Shown here: piece after piece, positions 6,997 to 9,794 of the stretch
Layout: each line of letters starts with the position of its first letter
How positions within the stretch are numbered: the stretch's first letter is position 1
The notes under the pieces: generated by a model
Databases searched by the model: none
What the model saw: the letters and a program-made list of their open reading frames with translations, nothing else
What the model was told of the DNA's origin: nothing
Program-made: the position numbers and the translations under genes
Origin: Sphingomonadales bacterium
GTDB lineage: Bacteria; Pseudomonadota; Alphaproteobacteria; Sphingomonadales; Sphingomonadaceae
Length of the DNA stretch: 9,794 nt
Assembly: GCA_025360285.1 (NCBI GenBank)
Contig: JANYCM010000209.1
Span: forward strand, 1-9,794
Reading direction: 5' to 3'

Positions 6997-7011
6997 GCCG
7001 GCATCGCCGGC
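6997..7011. other. GC hairpin between allophanate hydrolase and hydroxylase genes
   Basis: GCCGGC, a 3-base loop and GCCGGC form a perfect 6-bp stem within the 90-base gap at 6967-7056. On the minus strand it is not followed by a T-tract, so it is a poor intrinsic terminator for the urea operon. It could slow polymerase, be a processing site, or be chance in GC-rich DNA. Nothing else is recognisable in this gap apart from the SD of the hydroxylase gene. Confidence 0.3.
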
Positions 7012-7056
7012 ACATGTTTAGCGTAGCATGGCATGACGTGGCGAGGCATCCAAAGA

Positions 7057-8835
7057 TCATGAGGTGCTGCCGCGCGCAACATAGGCCCGCCAGCCACCCA
7101 ATGCCGTAATGTCTTCGGCGCCCATTGTGGCGCGCGGCTCGGCGACAAAGCCCTTGACGCTGTTGCCATCGGCGAGGGTGACGGTGCCGATCGCCAGCGG
7201 CGGCGGTACCTCGGCGACAAAGCTGCCGAACGCGGCGACATCGAGTTCATAGACTTCGACGGCGATGGCGGCACCGTCATCGCTGTGCACCAGGGCCGGC
7301 TTGGGCGGCACGCTGCCCGCCATGGCGTAAAGCCGGTAACTGGCGGCAGTATGGGTCGCCTCGACAAAGCGCGCCTCGCGTGACGTAAGCTGCCAGTGCA
7401 GCGGCATGTCCTTGAGATGGGCACCAACAACGGCGAGTTTCACGGTCTGCATTCGACCCTCCAGGTCCAGGGGTGGCGGGGCGGCGAGATCGGCCGCTTC
7501 GAGATAGGTCTGGCTGGCGGCCAGCAGCGCCTTGTCGGTGCCCGCCGGCCCGATGAAGGTAATACCAAAGCCCGTGCCATTGTGGCGAGCACCGGCGGGC
7601 ACGGCGATGGCGGCCATGTCGAGCAAATTGACGAAATTAGTATAGGCACCAAGGTTGCTGTTGAGCGCGATCGGCGCCGCGCGCATTTCGGCGACGCGAT
7701 AGGTGGTGCAGGTGGTGGGCAGGACGATCAGGTCGATGCTGTCCCACAGCGTGTCGGCGATGCGGCGGAGTTCGGCGAGCCGGTAGATGCCATTGAACAG
7801 ATCGACGGCGCGCATGTCGAGGCCGGGCGAGACGACATCGCGCACGGTTGGGTCAAGATCGGCGGGATTGGCCACCAGCACAGCCTCGATGGCGGCGGTG
7901 CGTTCGGCAACCCAGGGGCCACCATAAAGGAGTTGGGCGGCTTCGTTGAGCGGCGCCATGTCGATTTCGATGATATCCGCGCCGGCTTCGGCAAGCGTGG
8001 CCAGCGCCTGATCGTAAAGCCGTTCCGATTCCAGATCGCCAAACCAGGGTCGCTGGTTGGGCCGGGGCACGCCGAGCCGCCGGGTGCCGCGCGGACGATC
8101 GGGAACCACGGCCGAATAGGCATCGGCCAGGTCAAAGCCCGTAACGACGGAGTCAACAAGATCCGCATCCGCCACCGTTGACGCCAGCACGGTGACGCAA
8201 TCCAGCGTGCGGCAGGCCGGCACTACGCCACTGTTGCTCCAGCGGCCACGCGACGGCTTGAGGCCGATCAGATGGTTGAACGCCGCCGGCACCCGGCCCG
8301 AACCGGCCGTGTCCGTGCCCAGCGCAAAGGCCACCAGCCCGGCCGCTACGACGACCGATGAACCTGAACTTGAGCCGCCGCTGACATAGACGAGGTTATA
8401 GGCGTTGCGCGGCGCACCATGCGGGCTTCGGGTGCCATTCAGCCCGGTGGCGAACTGATCGAGGTTGGTCTTGCCGATGCAGACGGCACCGGCGTCGGTG
8501 AGGCGCTGGACAACCGTTGCGGACTGTACCGGGCGGAAGGCAAAACTGGGGCAGCCGGCGGTGGTGTCGATCCCGGCGACGTCGATATTGTCCTTGACGG
8601 CAAAGGGCACGCCGGCAAGCGGCAATTGCTCGCCTGCCGCGATGCGGGCATCGATGACTTTTGCCGCAGCGACCAGCGTCTCAGGGTCGAAACGCGCAAT
8701 CCAAGCCTGTGGCTGAACAGCATCATAGATCGCAAGCCGCGCGAGCACATCCGCCATTATCGCGGCGGCCGATACGCGCCCGCTGCCAACGTCGGCGGCA
8801 ATCGCCCGGGCATCAAGACGGTTCAGCGCCGTCAT
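7057..8835 (-). CDS. atzF: Allophanate hydrolase AtzF (amidase signature family)
   Basis: Cytoplasmic allophanate hydrolase (EC 3.5.1.54), the second step of the urease-independent urea pathway: allophanate is hydrolysed to ammonia and CO2. The 592 residues match the usual length (Pseudomonas sp. ADP AtzF is about 605). The N-terminal amidase domain (about 1-450) has the complete Ser-cisSer-Lys triad. Lys81 is in GVPFAVKDNIDVAG (75-88), cis-Ser155 in SGGSSSGSS (152-160) and nucleophile Ser179 in TDTAGSGRVPA (174-184). Spacings of 74 and 24 residues equal those of AtzF (Lys91, Ser165, Ser189). A distinct C-terminal domain (about 465-592) follows, with VVGAHLKDMPLHWQLT, ASYRLYAMAG and SVKGFVAEPRATMG. 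This separates allophanate hydrolase from generic amidases such as GatA. The ATG at 8835-8833 overlaps the urea carboxylase stop as ATGA, implying translational coupling. The open frame extends to 9048, but that part lies inside the carboxylase gene. Confidence 0.96.
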   Translation of the reverse strand: MTALNRLDARAIAADVGSGRVSAAAIMADVLARLAIYDAVQPQAWIARFDPETLVAAAKVIDARIAAGEQLPLAGVPFAVKDNIDVAGIDTTAGCPSFAFRPVQSATVVQRLTDAGAVCIGKTNLDQFATGLNGTRSPHGAPRNAYNLVYVSGGSSSGSSVVVAAGLVAFALGTDTAGSGRVPAAFNHLIGLKPSRGRWSNSGVVPACRTLDCVTVLASTVADADLVDSVVTGFDLADAYSAVVPDRPRGTRRLGVPRPNQRPWFGDLESERLYDQALATLAEAGADIIEIDMAPLNEAAQLLYGGPWVAERTAAIEAVLVANPADLDPTVRDVVSPGLDMRAVDLFNGIYRLAELRRIADTLWDSIDLIVLPTTCTTYRVAEMRAAPIALNSNLGAYTNFVNLLDMAAIAVPAGARHNGTGFGITFIGPAGTDKALLAASQTYLEAADLAAPPPLDLEGRMQTVKLAVVGAHLKDMPLHWQLTSREARFVEATHTAASYRLYAMAGSVPPKPALVHSDDGAAIAVEVYELDVAAFGSFVAEVPPPLAIGTVTLADGNSVKGFVAEPRATMGAEDITALGGWRAYVARGSTS

Positions 8836-9794
8836 GATGCCTGCCGGAAGGCGAACATCGGGGCGCCGGGCTGAATCGCCTGGCGCTCCGTCACATAGAC
8901 CGCCTCGATCGTGCCGGTGCCGGGCGCTTCGACTGGAAATTCCATCTTCATCGCCTCGATGACCGCCAGGTGGGTGCCCGGCCCGACCGGATCGCCGGGC
9001 GCAACCAGCATCTTCCAGATGATGCCGCCAAAGGGCGCCTCCACACATGCCGTCCCATCGGGCAGCGCGATCGCGGCTTCCGGTGCCAGACCCGCGCCAT
9101 CGTCAGACAAGGCGGCGACGCGATCGAATTCGCCCCGGCGCTCCCAATCGGCGCGCTCGGCATCAAAGGCGGCCTGGCGTTGCTGCTGAAAGGCGGTGAT
9201 GCCGGTGGCATTATCGGCCAGAAAGCGCCGATAATCGGCGAGGCGAAATTCGGTGTCCTCGATACGGATCGAGCGGCGGCCCAGCGGGAAATCCCGCCGC
9301 CATTCGGTCAGTTCGTCATGGCCGACCGGAAAAAACCTAATCTGGTCGAAGAACCGCAGCAGCCACGGCTTGCCGTCAATGAATGCAGCCGTCTGACGGT
9401 GGGTGTTCCAGACCTGGATGGTGCGCCCGAACAATTGGTAACCGCCAGGACCTTCCATGCCATAAATGCACATATAGGCGCCGCCGATGCCGACGACATT
9501 GGGCGGCGTCCAGGTGCGCGCCGGATTGTATTTGGTGGTGACCAGCCGGTGGCGCGGATCGATCGGGGTGGCGACCGGCGCGCCGAGATAGACATCGCCC
9601 AGGCCCATGACGAGATAGGTCGCGTCGAAGACGATCGTCTCGACCGCATCCACATCGGCAAGGCCATTGATGCGCCGGATGAATTCGATATTATCCGGGC
9701 ACCAGGGCGCATCGTCGCGCACGGCTTCCTGATATTTGGCGATGGTTTCGTAGATCGCCGGGTCCTTCCAACTGAGCGGCAGATGGATGATTCG
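8832..9794 (-). CDS. uca: Urea carboxylase, C-terminal 320 residues (runs off right edge)
   Basis: C-terminal part of biotin-dependent urea carboxylase (EC 6.3.4.6), which makes allophanate from urea, bicarbonate and ATP. The fragment contains the end of the carboxyltransferase region, with the KipI-like (AHS1/CT_C_D) signatures YLVMGLGDVYLGAPVATP, DPRHRLVTTKYNPARTW and GGAYMCIYGMEGPGGYQLF in its first half. A charged helical linker follows (about residues 175-245), then a biotin carboxyl carrier domain (about 250-318) with the EAMKM biotinylation motif. The biotinyl lysine is codon 8948-8946. The frame is open to the last base of the window and starts IIHLPLSWKDP, so the true start lies outside. 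The whole protein is normally about 1200 residues and begins with a biotin carboxylase domain. The 3' end overlaps atzF (ATGA). The two activities are separate genes here, unlike the fused yeast Dur1,2 enzyme. KipI-type 5-oxoprolinase relatives are excluded by the biotinyl domain and the atzF neighbour. Confidence 0.97.
   Translation of the reverse strand, partial: RIIHLPLSWKDPAIYETIAKYQEAVRDDAPWCPDNIEFIRRINGLADVDAVETIVFDATYLVMGLGDVYLGAPVATPIDPRHRLVTTKYNPARTWTPPNVVGIGGAYMCIYGMEGPGGYQLFGRTIQVWNTHRQTAAFIDGKPWLLRFFDQIRFFPVGHDELTEWRRDFPLGRRSIRIEDTEFRLADYRRFLADNATGITAFQQQRQAAFDAERADWERRGEFDRVAALSDDGAGLAPEAAIALPDGTACVEAPFGGIIWKMLVAPGDPVGPGTHLAVIEAMKMEFPVEAPGTGTIEAVYVTERQAIQPGAPMFAFRQAS

Noticed and set aside
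6997..7011. Intrinsic terminator of the urea operon
   Set aside because: The 6-bp GC stem is real, but no T-tract follows it on the minus strand. It is listed only as a hairpin.
7396..8181. Plus-strand open frame of 261 codons antisense to allophanate hydrolase
   Set aside because: The composition is low-complexity Gly/Asp/His/Arg with no motif. The opposite strand carries an intact catalytic amidase with conserved spacing.
8836..9048. N-terminal extension of atzF back to 9048
   Set aside because: The extension is a shadow of the biotin carrier domain of urea carboxylase. The ATGA overlap start fits the family length.

Overview
This is a GC-rich (roughly 65% by eye), densely coding bacterial window. 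Gene content and codon style suggest a proteobacterium, most likely alphaproteobacterial and perhaps Sphingomonadales-like, but no rRNA or other taxonomic marker is present, so this is tentative. Eight of the nine genes lie on the minus strand. The exception is one beta-propeller gene at 4132-5118. No tRNA, rRNA, insertion sequence, integrase, CRISPR array or phage gene was seen, and no gene-free stretch exceeds 300 bases.

Reading leftward along the minus strand from the right edge: (1) 9794-7057 is a urea-degradation operon, with the C-terminal third of a biotin-dependent urea carboxylase overlapping by ATGA a complete allophanate hydrolase (AtzF). Together they convert urea via allophanate to ammonia and CO2 at the cost of ATP, without urease. 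(2) 6966-5123 holds a membrane di-iron hydroxylase of the sterol desaturase/fatty acid hydroxylase superfamily, followed by an exported Vgb-like beta-propeller protein. (3) On the plus strand, 4132-5118 encodes a second exported YncE/YVTN-type beta-propeller that meets the first tail to tail with 4 bases between them. (4) 3935-444 is a compact ethanolamine operon, APC-family permease - eutB - eutC, with overlapping stop/start codons (TGATG and ATGGCTGA) and no microcompartment genes. (5) The left edge holds the first 118 codons of catalase-peroxidase katG.

The common theme is nitrogen scavenging. One operon releases ammonia from ethanolamine (adenosylcobalamin-dependent) and the other from urea (biotin- and ATP-dependent). 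The permease is the obvious candidate for ethanolamine uptake. The central hydroxylase and the two exported propellers have no certain role. A link to lipid head-group or ether-lipid turnover is only speculation. I see ordinary catabolic genes in an interesting arrangement, not a clearly new defence or mobile system.
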